From an uncultured Clostridia bacterium (GTDB lineage: Bacteria; Bacillota; Clostridia; Lachnospirales; CAG-274): a stretch of 64,000 nt of DNA. The notes beneath the pieces were generated by a model. That model was not told the DNA's origin, did not search any database, and saw only the letters and a program-made list of their open reading frames with translations. A program made the translations under genes and the position numbers. Location: positions 23,252 through 87,251 of the forward strand of contig CALWDX010000070.1 of the NCBI GenBank assembly GCA_944376805.1, given 5' to 3'. Shown here piece by piece: positions 55,727 to 64,000 of this stretch (positions within the stretch are counted from its first letter, which is position 1; every line of letters begins with the position of its first letter).

Positions 55727-56311
55727 TTAATTAGATTTTTTTAAAAAATAAGAACAAATATTATAAAATTCAATACTATTTTTAAAAGGTTTACTAGTTT
55801 CCTTATCAATTATTTCTAAATATAAAATATTGGAATTATAACCATCAAACATTTTACATATATAATAAATTATATCATAAGTTATATTATATAGTAAACC
55901 TTCAATATTATCATTTTCTTTATAAGAGTTTAATATATTTAACATACAACTTTCTTGAATATAACTTAAATGTTCAAAAAATTTTGTTTGATTTTTAGTT
56001 AAAATTTGGGGGAAAATTTTATAACATTTTTCACCTTGTTTTAAAAAATCATAACAAGTGTCGTGAAGTTCAATACCTTTTCTTAAAGGTTCATTAGCAT
56101 CTTTATCAATTAAATCTAATTTTAACTTTGAATTACCATAACCATCAAACATTTCACAAATACTATAAATTATATCATAAGTAATACTATATAAATGACC
56201 TTTAATGCTATTACCTTTTTTGTAAGATTCTAATTCAATTATAACAAATAATTCTTGAATATCGGCTAAATATTCGAAAAATTTTATTTGATTTTTAGTT
56301 AAATTTTTCAT
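55727..56311 (-). CDS. Unknown protein made of two homologous halves
   Basis: A 194-residue protein that I do not recognise, built from a tandem duplication: residues about 3-95 (LTKNQIKFFEYLADIQELFV ... ITYDIIYSICEMFDGYGNSK) and 103-190 (LTKNQTKFFEHLSYIQESCM ... ITYDIIYYICKMFDGYNSNI). Roughly half of the positions are identical. Each half is probably an alpha-helical bundle. It shares a strand with, and is 10 bases upstream of, the ferredoxin gene. GGGGTG before the start. The function cannot be guessed. Confidence 0.65.
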   Translation of the reverse strand: MKNLTKNQIKFFEYLADIQELFVIIELESYKKGNSIKGHLYSITYDIIYSICEMFDGYGNSKLKLDLIDKDANEPLRKGIELHDTCYDFLKQGEKCYKIFPQILTKNQTKFFEHLSYIQESCMLNILNSYKENDNIEGLLYNITYDIIYYICKMFDGYNSNILYLEIIDKETSKPFKNSIEFYNICSYFLKKSN

Positions 56312-56425
56312 TTTATCACCCCTAAAATATTATATTAATTTTAAATAACATAATATTGTAACATAATGTATAAAAATATTATATTAGTAAATTTGTTAAA
56401 AAATATATATAGTTTCTTGTTGAAC

Positions 56426-56453
56426 TTGACAAAATAATATATAGTGATATAAT
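56426..56453 (+). promoter_or_regulatory. Promoter of metNIQ
   Basis: TTGACA (56426-56431), 16-bp spacer, TATAAT (56448-56453). The leader to the metN start is about 75 bases and has no S-box, T-box or other riboswitch pattern that I can see. Confidence 0.8.
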
Positions 56454-56532
56454 AAATATTAATTTTTAACTATATTTAATTAAATAAAACTAATATTTAT
56501 AGATTTTATTTAATAACTAGTGAGGTGAATAT

Positions 56533-57549
56533 ATGGTTTTAATAGAAAATCTTATTAAAACATATGGAGAAGGAGAAAATGCAGTAAATGCACTAAAAGG
56601 TATAGACTTGCATATACAAAAAGGAGAAATATTTGGTATTATAGGTCTTAGTGGTGCTGGTAAAAGTTCACTTGTTAGATGTATTAACTTATTAGAAACA
56701 CCTACAAGTGGTAGCATTAAAATAGATAGTCAAGAAATAATAAAATTATCTAAAAAAGAGCTTAGAGAAGCTAGAAAAAAAATAGGTATGGTTTTTCAGC
56801 ATTTTAATCTTTTAATGAATTCTACTATTTATGAAAATGTAGCTTTCCCTATGCGTATAGACAATAAGCCAAAAGATTATATAGATAAAAGAGTTAAAGA
56901 ACTTTTAGAGCTTGTAGGGCTTTTAGATAAAAAAGATATGTATCCCTCTATGTTATCTGGTGGACAAAAGCAAAGAGTAGGTATTGCTAGAGCAATAGCT
57001 AATAATCCTAGTATTATAGTTTGTGACGAGGCTACAAGTGCACTAGACCCAGAAACAACAAAATCTATATTATCACTTTTAAAAGATATTAATAAAAAGT
57101 TAGGAATAACTATTATTATAATAACTCACGAAATGGATGTTATAAAACATATTTGTAATAGAGTTGCTATATTGGAAGAAGGTAAAATAGCAGAATGTGG
57201 TTTAGTATCAGATGTATTTATAAAACCTAAAACTAAAATTGCTAGAAGTTTTTTTGATTCTGTTGATGTAAAATTAGAAAATGATGTATATCAAAAAGCT
57301 TTAGATGGTAATGGCATAGTTATAAAAGGTATATTTATAGGTGAAACTTCTACAGCTCCTTACATATCTAAAATGATAACAAAATATAATGTTGAGGCTT
57401 CTATATTACTTGGAAATATTCAACATATGGATGATACTTTAATAGGTACATTAGTTATAAAAATAACTGGTGAAGATGAAAATATAAAAAATGCTATAAA
57501 CTACTTAAAAGAAAATAATGTTTTAGTAGAGGAGGTAAATTATGAATAA
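56533..57549 (+). CDS. metN: Methionine ABC transporter ATPase
   Basis: A 338-residue ATPase with Walker A GLSGAGKS (38-45), signature LSGGQKQR, Walker B SIIVCDEATSALDP and switch His in IITHEMDVIKHICN. The C-terminal NIL domain (about 260-338; GIFIGETSTAPYISKMITKY) is characteristic of MetN and binds methionine for feedback inhibition. GAGGTG before the ATG. It overlaps metI by 8 bases. Confidence 0.94.
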   Translation: MVLIENLIKTYGEGENAVNALKGIDLHIQKGEIFGIIGLSGAGKSSLVRCINLLETPTSGSIKIDSQEIIKLSKKELREARKKIGMVFQHFNLLMNSTIYENVAFPMRIDNKPKDYIDKRVKELLELVGLLDKKDMYPSMLSGGQKQRVGIARAIANNPSIIVCDEATSALDPETTKSILSLLKDINKKLGITIIIITHEMDVIKHICNRVAILEEGKIAECGLVSDVFIKPKTKIARSFFDSVDVKLENDVYQKALDGNGIVIKGIFIGETSTAPYISKMITKYNVEASILLGNIQHMDDTLIGTLVIKITGEDENIKNAINYLKENNVLVEEVNYE

Positions 57550-58201
57550 TTTTGAACAACTAAAAAAAATAGTTTTACCTGCTTTTAATGAAACACTATA
57601 TATGGTATTTTTCTCAAGTTTATTTTCTATAATATTAGGTATAGTTATTGGTGTTATATTATATGTAACAGAAAAAGATGGTATATTAGAAAATAAATTT
57701 TTAAATAAAATATTAGGTGTAATTGTAAATATTGGTAGAAGTATACCCTTTGTTATATTAATGATTGCAGTATTTCCTTTATCAAAGTTTATTGTAGGTA
57801 CTACATTAGGTTCTAAAGCAGCAATTGTTCCTCTTACTGTTGCAGCAATTCCTTTTGTAGCTAGAATGATAGAAGCATCTTTAAAAGAAATAGATAAAGG
57901 AGTTATAGAGGCTTCTATATCTATGGGGGCTACTGAATGGCAAATAATTTATAAAGTATTAATACCTGAAAGCATATCTTCTATTATATCTACTATAACA
58001 ACAACTATTATAAGTATTATAGGTTATTCTGCTATGGCTGGTACTATTGGTGGTGGTGGCCTTGGTAGTATAGCTATTACATATGGTTATCAAAGATATA
58101 GAGATGATATATTAATAATTAGTGTTGTATTAATGGTTATACTTGTTCAAATAGTTCAGACTATTGGTAATATTTTAGGTAAAAAGTTAAATAAAAAGTA
58201 A
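57542..58201 (+). CDS. metI: Methionine ABC transporter permease
   Basis: A 219-residue permease with five helices and the conserved binding-protein-dependent loop EASISMGATEWQIIYKVLIPE, plus GRSIPFVILMIAVFPLSK. Length and motifs match MetI. The start lies inside the end of metN with AGGAGG upstream. Confidence 0.94.
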   Translation: MNNFEQLKKIVLPAFNETLYMVFFSSLFSIILGIVIGVILYVTEKDGILENKFLNKILGVIVNIGRSIPFVILMIAVFPLSKFIVGTTLGSKAAIVPLTVAAIPFVARMIEASLKEIDKGVIEASISMGATEWQIIYKVLIPESISSIISTITTTIISIIGYSAMAGTIGGGGLGSIAITYGYQRYRDDILIISVVLMVILVQIVQTIGNILGKKLNKK

Positions 58202-58217
58202 CTTTTAAGGTAAAATT

Positions 58218-58289
58218 ATGTTAGTTGCATTATTTAGAGATAGTTTAAATGATATTTATAATGAAAATACAATTTTATATATTTTTTAA
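58218..58289 (+). CDS. Possible 23-residue leader peptide between metI and metQ
   Basis: An ATG seven bases after AAGG opens a 23-codon frame (MLVALFRDSLNDIYNENTIL...) in the 119-base gap before metQ. It may be a chance frame or set the spacing for metQ translation. It has no Met beyond the start and no hairpin behind it, so it gives no support for attenuation. Confidence 0.2.
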   Translation: MLVALFRDSLNDIYNENTILYIF

Positions 58290-58320
58290 ATTAATATAAA
58301 TAGAAAAGGAGAAATTTATT

Positions 58321-59154
58321 ATGAAAAAATTTTTAACAACTTCTTTATTAACATTAACACTTTTTGGACTTACTGCTTGTGGAAATAGTACAGATACTAA
58401 TAAACCTGACAGTAATACTGCAAATACAGAAAGTTCAAATACTATTACAGTAGGTGCTACAAGTGTACCTCACGCAGAAATTTTAAATGAAGTAGTAGAC
58501 AATTTAGCAGAAGAAGGTATTACTTTAAATGTAAAAGAGTTTTCAGAATATACTGTTTTAAATCCAAGTTTATCTTCAGGTGAAATTGATGCAAACTTTT
58601 TTCAACATACTTCATACTTAAATAATTATGTAGAAGAAACAAGTGATAAACTTGTATCTGTTGGACCAGTACATACAGAACCAATGGGAATATATTCAAA
58701 AACAGCTAAATCTTTAGATGAGCTTGCAGATGGTGATAAAATAGCAGTTCCTAATGACGCTACAAATGGTGCAAGAGCTTTACTTCTTTTAGAAAGTAAT
58801 GGTGTTATAAAATTAAAAGAAGGTGTTGGTGATAAAGCTACTATATTTGATATAGAAGAAAATTCTAAAAATCTTGAAATAATTGAAATGGACGCAGCAG
58901 CTTTACCAAGAGCTTTAGATGATGTTAAAATGGCAGTTATAAATACAAACTATGCATTAGAAGCAGGTTTTAATCCTATGGAAGATGCAATAGCTATTGA
59001 AGGAAGTGATTCTCCTTTTGCTAATATATTAGTTGTTAAAGAAGGTAATGAAAATAAACCAGAAATACAATCTTTATATAAAGCTTTAACAAGTGATGAA
59101 ATAAAAACATTTATAGAAGAAAAATATCAAGGAGCAGTTGTTCCAGCTTTTTAG
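58321..59154 (+). CDS. metQ: Methionine-binding lipoprotein
   Basis: A 277-residue NlpA/MetQ binding protein. It has a lipoprotein signal (MKKFLTTSLLTLTLFGLTAC, Cys at residue 20), a Ser/Asn/Thr linker, then TVGATSVPHAEILNEVVDNL, SGEIDANFFQHTSYLNNYVE and GDKIAVPNDATNGARALLLL, all typical of MetQ. It captures methionine at the outer face for MetNI. AGGAG before the start; it is the last gene of metNIQ. Confidence 0.94.
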   Translation: MKKFLTTSLLTLTLFGLTACGNSTDTNKPDSNTANTESSNTITVGATSVPHAEILNEVVDNLAEEGITLNVKEFSEYTVLNPSLSSGEIDANFFQHTSYLNNYVEETSDKLVSVGPVHTEPMGIYSKTAKSLDELADGDKIAVPNDATNGARALLLLESNGVIKLKEGVGDKATIFDIEENSKNLEIIEMDAAALPRALDDVKMAVINTNYALEAGFNPMEDAIAIEGSDSPFANILVVKEGNENKPEIQSLYKALTSDEIKTFIEEKYQGAVVPAF

Positions 59155-59224
59155 TAAATTTTTATCAAAATAATATTATACTTTTTGCATATATTAATAA
59201 CTTAAAATTTGTATAATTATTATA

Positions 59225-59286
59225 TTGACTAATATAGTATAGTATGATAGAATAATAGCATAATCAAATGAGATTATGCTATTATT
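59225..59286 (+). promoter_or_regulatory. Promoter with a 15-bp perfect inverted repeat over the -10 and start point
   Basis: TTGACT (59225-59230), 17-bp spacer, TAGAAT (59248-59253). AATAATAGCATAATC (59251-59265) is the exact inverse of 59272-59286. The repeat overlaps the -10 end and the start point of the riboswitch transcript. It may be a repressor operator or the terminator of metQ, 100 bases upstream, although the T-run behind it is short. Confidence 0.6.
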
Positions 59287-59297
59287 GTAGTTTTAAT

Positions 59298-59380
59298 TGA
59301 AAAAGGCAAACTTATTGAAAAATAAGGACGCAAAGCCACAGGTCTAAATGCTTTTTGCACATGACGGCTGGGTTACCAAA
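59298..59380 (+). ncRNA. Cyclic di-GMP-I (GEMM-I) riboswitch aptamer
   Basis: The diagnostic GEMM-I pieces appear in order: AAAGGCAAAC, the GAAA-capped helix CTTATTGAAAAATAAG, GGACGCAAAGCCAC, GGTCTAAATGC, the second arm closing in GACGGC, and TGGGTTACC. The aptamer senses the second messenger c-di-GMP. It has its own promoter at 59225. The bases TTACCAA (59373-59379) at its 3' end are the exact complement of TTGGTAA (59490-59496) beside the downstream terminator stem, a plausible switching pair. Confidence 0.92.
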
Positions 59381-59480
59381 AATTTATAAAATAGTATTTA
59401 ATATAATGTATTATAATAATGGATTTATTTTTTGTTTTATTTCCATATTTTAGTATATTCTATTAGTAGTGTATATTTAT

Positions 59481-59519
59481 AAGTTCTTTTTGGTAATCTA
59501 TCGATAAAGAACTTTTTTT
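59481..59519 (+). terminator. Riboswitch-controlled terminator
   Basis: AAGTTCTTT (59481-59489) pairs exactly with AAAGAACTT (59506-59514), followed by T residues. TTGGTAA in its loop can pair with the aptamer's 3' end. It lies about 100 bases after the aptamer, an unusually long linker with no convincing reading frame. Confidence 0.85.
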
Positions 59520-59600
59520 AATTGTATAAAACTACTTTTGGGGAATAATATATTAGTTATGATGAAAATTATAAGGGTATTAATTTGTTCGGATTTAAAG

Positions 59601-59629
59601 ACTAGGTTATATAACCTAGTTCTTTTTTT
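59601..59629 (+). terminator. Second terminator before the htrA gene
   Basis: ACTAGGTTATATAACCTAGT (59601-59620) is a perfect 20-bp palindrome followed by TCTTTTTTT. It closes an 80-base interval after the riboswitch terminator, so the riboswitch transcript should not normally reach htrA. A 31-codon frame at 59559-59654 overlaps it and is poorly placed for translation. Confidence 0.85.
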
Positions 59630-59707
59630 ATGTAATTTATTTTTTGTTAAATAACATTATAAAAAATATTAATAATATAATACATAAGTATTTAAAAATT
59701 TTATTAC

Positions 59708-59740
59708 AATTGTTTACATATTATTAATATTTTATTCAAA
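59708..59740 (+). promoter_or_regulatory. Shared regulatory box upstream of htrA copy 1
   Basis: The stretch AATTGTTTACATATTA followed by TTAATATTTTATTCAAA is closely matched at 61255-61288 before the second protease gene. It ends about 65 bases before the start codon and probably binds a common stress regulator. Confidence 0.55.
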
Positions 59741-59806
59741 ATATGTGTATATAATAAAAATATAAATTAAGAAATTAAATTATAAATCTTTTTGGAGGTA
59801 GTTTTT

Positions 59807-61189
59807 ATGAGTATAGATGATAAAAATAATATAAATGATAATATTAATAAAAAGGATATAATAGAAGATTTTAAAATAGAAGATATTTCAACTCAAAATA
59901 ATATTATAAATGTTGAAGGTATAGAAAATAACTTAAATGAAGATAAAAATAATAATTTAGAAGATATGGAAAGAAAAAAAGCTGAAATAAAAGCTTTAAT
60001 TGCTAAAGAGAAACAAGAAAAGAAAAAAGAAAATAGAAAGAAAAGAAAAAAAGTAGCAAAAGTTGTTTTAAAATCAGGTTTAGTTGCATCTTGTTGTTTA
60101 TTTTTAGGTGTAGGTATAGGTGCTGGTGCAATAGTATCTAAAAATACAATTTCTAAAAAGGAACAATCAAACTTTAAATTTGATGTTTCAGATTTAAGCC
60201 AAGCTAGTTTAGAAAATAATATTATTTTAACATCAAATAGTGCATCTTCTATTTTTAAAGAAGTAGGTGATTCTGTTGTAAATATTTCTACTAAAGTATC
60301 AGGTGGATTTTTTTCAAGTGAGTTACAAGATTTAGGTTCTGGTTCTGGTATTATATATAAAGTAGATGGTGATAAAGTTTATATCATAACAAATAATCAT
60401 GTTATAGAAGATGCATCTGCTGTTACAATATCTGTTACAGGTCAAGAACAAGTTAATGCTAAACTTGTAGGAACAGACCCAAGTTCAGATTTAGCAGTTT
60501 TAGTTGTTAGTAAAGAAGATATGAATAAAGCAGGTATAAAAAATATAACAGTAGCTAAATTTGCTAATTCAGATACAGTTGAAGTTGGTGATTTTGTTTT
60601 CCCTATTGGTAATGCTTTAGGTAGAGGCAAAACTATGACACAAGGAATGATAAGTGCCCAAAATAAACAAATAAATATAGATGGTAAAAATCTTACAGTT
60701 ATACAAACTGATGCTGCTATAAACCCTGGAAATAGTGGTGGTGCATTAATGAATTCTAATGGTGAAGTAGTTGGTATAAATACTGCTAAACTTTCAAGTT
60801 CTGCTATAGAAGGTATAGGATATGCAATCCCTTCTAATATTGCAAAAGATATTGCTGACCAAATTATAAATAATGGTTATGTAGAAAGACCATATTTTGG
60901 GATAATGGGTAAAACTATAACAGAAAATACAAAACGTATTTATGGATTAAATACAAATGGTGTTATAGTTGTAGAAGTTGAAGAAGGTAGCAATGCTGAA
61001 AAAGCAGGTCTTAAACCTAGTGATATTATAACAAACTTTAATGGACAACAAATAGATACAGTTGAAGATTTATCTGTTGCTATAAGTAATTGTAAACCAA
61101 ATGATGAAGTATCTTTTGATATTATTAGAGGAGGTAGTAAACCAATGACTTTAACAGTTAAATTATCACCTTCTAATACATCATTTTAA
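59807..61189 (+). CDS. HtrA/DegP-like serine protease, membrane anchored, copy 1
   Basis: Start ATG 59807 (MSIDDKNNI) with GGAGGT 7 bases upstream; an earlier TTG overlaps the ribosome site. The 460 residues comprise an acidic then very basic cytoplasmic part (to about 85), one transmembrane helix (LVASCCLFLGVGIGAGAIVS), a trypsin-like domain with catalytic His in ITNNHVIEDAS, Asp in DPSSDLAVLVV and Ser in INPGNSGGALM, and a C-terminal PDZ domain (GVIVVEVEEGSNAEKAGLKP). It degrades or refolds misfolded exported proteins. The paralogue follows 135 bases later. Confidence 0.93.
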   Translation: MSIDDKNNINDNINKKDIIEDFKIEDISTQNNIINVEGIENNLNEDKNNNLEDMERKKAEIKALIAKEKQEKKKENRKKRKKVAKVVLKSGLVASCCLFLGVGIGAGAIVSKNTISKKEQSNFKFDVSDLSQASLENNIILTSNSASSIFKEVGDSVVNISTKVSGGFFSSELQDLGSGSGIIYKVDGDKVYIITNNHVIEDASAVTISVTGQEQVNAKLVGTDPSSDLAVLVVSKEDMNKAGIKNITVAKFANSDTVEVGDFVFPIGNALGRGKTMTQGMISAQNKQINIDGKNLTVIQTDAAINPGNSGGALMNSNGEVVGINTAKLSSSAIEGIGYAIPSNIAKDIADQIINNGYVERPYFGIMGKTITENTKRIYGLNTNGVIVVEVEEGSNAEKAGLKPSDIITNFNGQQIDTVEDLSVAISNCKPNDEVSFDIIRGGSKPMTLTVKLSPSNTSF

Positions 61190-61254
61190 ATAAAAAATAT
61201 ATTTTATTTGTAAAAAAATGTAGATAAATGTTTATAAGTTAAAAAAATATTTTA

Positions 61255-61288
61255 AATTGTTCACATTTAATTCATATTTTATTCATTT
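61255..61288 (+). promoter_or_regulatory. Shared regulatory box upstream of htrA copy 2
   Basis: AATTGTTCACATTTAATTC then ATATTTTATTCATTT, closely matching 59708-59740 and ending 36 bases before the second protease start. Confidence 0.55.
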
Positions 61289-61324
61289 ATTTGAGTTATT
61301 ATATATTTATAGGGAGGAAACATT

Positions 61325-62539
61325 ATGAGTAATAATCATAATAACCAAGAGTTTAACAACTCTAATGGACCTTATACTTTTTATAAAGAAGAAATTAAAA
61401 AACAAAATAATACTTTAAAGTTTTTTAAAAGAATTTTTATAACAGTAGGTTCACTTGCCTTTTCTTTAATATTAGGTTTAGCTATTAGCTTTACTTATAT
61501 ATATTGTAAGGATATAATTATCCCTAATTTTGCTAATGATAGCATATTAGAAACTTCAGTAGATGGTGAAAATAACAATATTATAGAAACATCTAATAAT
61601 AGTTTAGTTAAAGCTATAATACAAAATGTTAAACCATCTGTTGTAAGTATTACAACATTAAATAACAGTACAGATTGGTTTAGAGGTAATACACAATACC
61701 AAGGCTCTGGTTCTGGTATTATTTTTCATAAAACATCAACAGATATTTTTATTGTTACAAATTATCATGTTATTGAAAATGCAACTACAATTGGTGTAGC
61801 AATAGATGATAATAAACCAGTACAAGCAAGTCTTGTAGGTAAAGATGAAAACTATGATTTAGCTGTTTTATCTATTAGTGGTGATGATTTATCTGAAGAA
61901 GATATGAAAAATATTCGTGTAGCTAAATTTGCCGATTCATCAAATATTGCTGTTGGGGATTATGTTGTAGCTATTGGGAATGCTTTAGGTGAAGGTATAA
62001 CTTCTACTTTTGGTATAATAAGCTCAACATCTACAGATATAATCTCAGAAAATAAAAAGTTAAATGTTTTACAAACTACTGCTGCTATAAATCCTGGAAA
62101 TAGTGGTGGTGCATTAATTAACTTAAATGGTGAAGTTATAGGTATAAATACTGCAAAAATTGCAAATAATACAGTTGAAAGTATTGGATATACTATAAGT
62201 TCTAAAGTTGCAATGCCTATTATAGAAGATATAATGAGTAACTTAAACCCTACTTCTTTAGGTGTTATGGTTACAAATGCTCAAAATACTAATGTAAACT
62301 ATGAAGGTATGGCTGGTGGAGCTTTAATAGTAGAAATTGTTCCAAATGGTTCTGCAGAGAAAGCAGGACTTAAAGTAAATGATATTATTACTACTATAAA
62401 TGATGTACCTATACTTAGTTCTACTACACTAGTAGAAGAAATTAAAAAGTATGAAGTTTGGGACACCATTAAGTTAAAAGTAATTAGAAATGGGAAGTTA
62501 GAAACTGTTAAAGTTAAACTTCTTCCTACAACAAAATAG
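61325..62539 (+). CDS. HtrA/DegP-like serine protease, membrane anchored, copy 2
   Basis: A 404-residue paralogue of the preceding protease with a shorter cytoplasmic part, a transmembrane helix (SLAFSLILGLAISFTYIYC), catalytic His in VTNYHVIENAT, Asp in DENYDLAVLSI and Ser in INPGNSGGALI. A PDZ domain follows (GGALIVEIVPNGSAEKAGLK). AGGGAGG before the ATG. The separate promoter box indicates that the pair are co-regulated rather than a simple operon. No residue needed for catalysis is missing. Confidence 0.93.
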   Translation: MSNNHNNQEFNNSNGPYTFYKEEIKKQNNTLKFFKRIFITVGSLAFSLILGLAISFTYIYCKDIIIPNFANDSILETSVDGENNNIIETSNNSLVKAIIQNVKPSVVSITTLNNSTDWFRGNTQYQGSGSGIIFHKTSTDIFIVTNYHVIENATTIGVAIDDNKPVQASLVGKDENYDLAVLSISGDDLSEEDMKNIRVAKFADSSNIAVGDYVVAIGNALGEGITSTFGIISSTSTDIISENKKLNVLQTTAAINPGNSGGALINLNGEVIGINTAKIANNTVESIGYTISSKVAMPIIEDIMSNLNPTSLGVMVTNAQNTNVNYEGMAGGALIVEIVPNGSAEKAGLKVNDIITTINDVPILSSTTLVEEIKKYEVWDTIKLKVIRNGKLETVKVKLLPTTK

Positions 62540-62576
62540 CTTACAAGTTTTTAATTGATATAGATACTCCTCTCCT

Positions 62577-62645
62577 AGCCCAGAAGGGCTAACCTCAAAA
62601 TTCTCTCTTTTCTGAAAGGCACCTTAAGGTGTCTTTCCTTTTTTT
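62577..62645 (+). terminator. Terminator region after htrA copy 2
   Basis: Two hairpins: TAGCCC/GGGCTA (62577-62592) without a T-run, then AAAGGCACC/GGTGTCTTT (about 62616-62637) followed by CCTTTTTTT. The second is a standard intrinsic terminator; the first is a C/G-rich add-on of unknown use. Confidence 0.8.
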
Positions 62646-62742
62646 ATATAATTGTATTAATATTTTATAATAAAACTAGTATACAATTATTTAAATATGT
62701 TGTAAAATTAATATATTAATTAATTTTATGAGGTGAATTTAT

Positions 62743-64000
62743 ATGAAAAAACAATATGCACAAAATATGATAGACTTTATACAAAATAGTCCTTGTTCTT
62801 TTTTAGCAGTAGAAAATAGTGAAATTCAGTTAAAAGAAAATGGATTTATATGTTTAAATAATGTTGATAATTGGCAACTAAATGAAGGTGGAAAGTATTA
62901 TATAACTAGAAATGGTTCTACATTAATAGCTTTTATAATAGGTAAAGATGCAAATAAAGATGGTTTTAAACTTATAGGTTCTCACACAGACTCTCCTAGT
63001 TTTGTTATAAAACCAAATTGTGAAATAAAAGTAAATGACAACTATTTAAAACTTAATACTGAAGGCTATGGTGGTATGATTTTAAGTACTTGGCTTGATA
63101 GACCATTATCAATAGCAGGACGTGTTATATTAAAAGGGGAAAATATTTTTAATCCAAAAACTAAAACAATAGATTTTAAACGTCCTATTGCTATTATACC
63201 TAATCTTGCTATACACTTAAATAGAGAAATAAATAATGGACATAAATATTCTAAACAAAATGAAATGTTACCTATTTTATCTTTAACAGGTGAAAATTTT
63301 AATGAAAAAGGTTATATTTATGAATTAATAGCAAAAGAAATAAATGTAGCAAAAGATGATATATTAGATTATGAATTATTTTTATATGAAGCTGAAAAAG
63401 GTAGCTTAATAGGTTTAAATGAGGAATTTATATCTTGTTCAAGGTTAGATGATTTAATGATGGTATATAATTCTTTACAAGCATTTTTAACATATTCTAA
63501 AAATAATAATTATAATGGTATAAAAGTATTATATCTTGCTGATAATGAAGAAGTTGGAAGTCATACTGGACAAGGGGCAGATGGTGCTTTACTTAGGGAT
63601 ACTTTAAAAAGATTATGTATAAGTTTATTTGGTAATGAAGAAAGTTTTTATAGTATGGCAGAAAAATCTGTTCTTATATCAGCAGATTTAGCTCACGGTT
63701 TACACCCTAACTATACAGATAAACACGATATAACTAATAAGCCACTTTTAAATAAAGGGGTTTGCCTTAAATATTCAGCTAGTCAAAAATATAGTACAAC
63801 AGGAGTTTGTGGAGCTATCTTTGATGGACTTTGTAAAGAAGCTGGTATACAATATCAAAAGTTTGTCAACCATTCAGATGCACCAGGAGGCAGTACAATA
63901 GGTGCTATGTTAGCTAGTCAATTTAATACAACAGTTATAGATTTTGGAGTTTGTATACTTGGTATGCACTCTATAAGAGAACTTGGTTCTATAAATGATA
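62743..64000 (+). CDS. M18 family aminopeptidase, 3' end outside window
   Basis: Start ATG 62743 with GAGGTG 7 bases upstream; 419 codons are present, and family members have about 430, so only the last few are missing. It is a zinc-dependent aminopeptidase of the M18 family, probably removing acidic N-terminal residues in the cytoplasm. Metal and catalytic motifs: KLIGSHTDSPSFVIKP, STWLDRPLSIAGRV, YLADNEEVGSHTGQGADGAL (double Glu), SADLAHGLHPNYTDKHD and APGGSTIGAMLA. A promoter-like region precedes it. Confidence 0.93.
   Translation, partial: MKKQYAQNMIDFIQNSPCSFLAVENSEIQLKENGFICLNNVDNWQLNEGGKYYITRNGSTLIAFIIGKDANKDGFKLIGSHTDSPSFVIKPNCEIKVNDNYLKLNTEGYGGMILSTWLDRPLSIAGRVILKGENIFNPKTKTIDFKRPIAIIPNLAIHLNREINNGHKYSKQNEMLPILSLTGENFNEKGYIYELIAKEINVAKDDILDYELFLYEAEKGSLIGLNEEFISCSRLDDLMMVYNSLQAFLTYSKNNNYNGIKVLYLADNEEVGSHTGQGADGALLRDTLKRLCISLFGNEESFYSMAEKSVLISADLAHGLHPNYTDKHDITNKPLLNKGVCLKYSASQKYSTTGVCGAIFDGLCKEAGIQYQKFVNHSDAPGGSTIGAMLASQFNTTVIDFGVCILGMHSIRELGSIND

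Noticed and set aside
56312..56532. SAM (S-box) riboswitch before metNIQ
   Set aside because: The leader from the promoter to metN is only about 75 bases and shows none of the S-box conserved segments.
1..64000. CRISPR array
   Set aside because: No set of evenly spaced identical repeats with unique spacers; the regular arrays present are coding repeats in ftsY and in the gene at 38628.

Overview
The window is a very AT-rich (roughly 25% G+C by eye) chromosomal segment from an endospore-forming low-GC Firmicute, most likely an anaerobic member of the Clostridia. Reasons: strong AGGAGG-type ribosome sites with occasional TTG starts, two pieces of the spore-coat gene cotJC, clostridial families (DUF5711, DUF6870, DUF2225, TIGR02452), a Gram-positive L10 leader, a MetNIQ importer and paired membrane-anchored HtrA proteases. 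I cannot name the species.

Positions 1-9190 are the right end of an integrated mobile element. It holds the C-terminal part of a type III restriction endonuclease, a probable small RNA, a sigma-like regulator, a 350-nt region rich in secondary structure, a DUF6870 protein, three overlapping large serine recombinase genes and one unknown small gene. It ends at a promoterless 3' half of cotJC (about 9198-9530). A complete siderophore/haem-type ABC importer operon follows (9769-13634). Then a second promoterless 3' half of cotJC begins (13782-14114). Both halves start at exactly the same point, with an identical 32-bp sequence, although the rest of the two copies is only about 89% identical. The best reading is two tandem recombinase attachment sites inside cotJC, with the iron-uptake operon trapped between them.

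Positions 14160-14932 carry six tRNA genes (Leu on the minus strand, then Leu-Gly-Gln-Gly-Gln on the plus strand), including a tandem Gly-Gln-hairpin duplication. Positions 15100-21650 are a mannoside-utilisation locus: ROK sugar kinase, divergent from mannose-6-phosphate isomerase, GntR regulator and GH38 alpha-mannosidase, followed by a lipoprotein. The divergent promoters share one self-complementary -35 box and have palindromic operators.

The rest is mainly core genome: glutamine synthetase with a leader terminator, a CBS/ACT protein, transketolase, an HD phosphohydrolase with a PARG-like macrodomain protein, a YkvI transporter, a DUF5711/CvpA/YigZ/YebC cluster, rplJL with an L10 leader, glucose-6-phosphate isomerase, MTA/SAH nucleosidase, TrmB, UvrA, UvrB with an exonuclease, SMC-FtsY, a flavodoxin/ferredoxin protein, MetNIQ, two HtrA proteases and a nearly complete M18 aminopeptidase. 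Non-coding items of note are an apparently orphan c-di-GMP-I riboswitch (59298-59520), an operator-controlled promoter that drives only a terminated RNA (28713-28902), and long in-frame repeat arrays in FtsY and in a protein of unknown function at 38628-40121.
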